Source: Ignelater luminosus (taxonomy: Eukaryota > Arthropoda > Insecta > Coleoptera > Elateridae). From it: a stretch of DNA of 64,000 nucleotides. The stretch spans positions 186,001-250,000 of the forward strand of contig VTPC01000493.1 of the NCBI GenBank assembly GCA_011009095.1, written 5' to 3'. Positions 63,942 to 64,000 of the stretch are shown here, in pieces; the stretch's first letter is position 1, and each line of letters starts with the position of its first letter. The notes under the pieces were generated by a model. It did not search any database. It saw only the letters and a program-made list of their open reading frames with translations, and was not told the origin of the DNA. A program made the position numbers and the translations under genes.

Positions 63942-64000
63942 GAATTAGAACGCCAAGCTAAAACACATGGATTACCAATTTCAGACTTCAGTTGGCCAAC
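63942..64000 (+). CDS. Mitf: Mitf exon: end of zipper, truncated by the window edge
   Basis: It encodes ELERQAKTHGLPISDFSWP and continues beyond the window. ELERQAKTHGLP matches ELEMQARVHGLP of TFEB just after the zipper. The remaining C-terminal region and 3' UTR lie outside. Confidence 0.95.

Overview
The window is AT-rich, intron-dominated animal DNA that looks like an insect genome. It carries, on the + strand, most of the conserved part of a single gene: the orthologue of Mitf, the microphthalmia/TFE-family bHLH-leucine-zipper transcription factor. Five consecutive coding exons are recognisable (2351-2558, 8513-8849, 56830-57016, 63643-63884, 63942 to the window edge). They hold, in order, the Rag-binding N-terminal motif, the conserved VQTxLENPTxYH block, the acidic activation segment with a sumoylation motif, the basic-helix-loop-helix and leucine zipper, and the start of the post-zipper region. 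The first exon(s) lie before the window and the 3' end lies after it. A short insertion in the HLH loop that I recall from fly Mitf, together with mariner/Tc1 content, points to an insect. I cannot name the order.

Layout: 1-2350 is intron. 2351-8849 holds two exons separated by a 6 kb intron with a diverged tandem duplication and a 958 bp non-autonomous Tc1/mariner element. 8850-56829 is one intron of about 48 kb. It contains a 2.4 kb Tc1/mariner-type element with an apparently intact 355-residue transposase (17325-19753), several TA-flanked MITEs, a roughly 1.1 kb array of palindrome-bearing tandem repeats (38440-39570), an unidentified 80-codon ORF (34847-35089) and a CpG-rich, promoter-like island (36083-36330). 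57017-63642 is an intron with a decayed mariner element in antisense (61752-62987), 655 bp before the bHLH exon.

The main points for a second look are four. (i) The CpG-rich island is followed by an ATG and a phase-0 splice donor, which would join in frame to the activation-domain exon and make a Mitf form lacking the Rag-binding region. (ii) Exon 8513-8849 carries one extra A in an A7 run that breaks its frame, probably an assembly error or a polymorphism. (iii) The two related Tc1/mariner elements have reciprocal internal deletions, so both come from a longer parent. (iv) There are unusual 11-bp-periodic and palindromic repeat families. No CRISPR, tRNA, rRNA or recognisable retrovirus-like element was seen.
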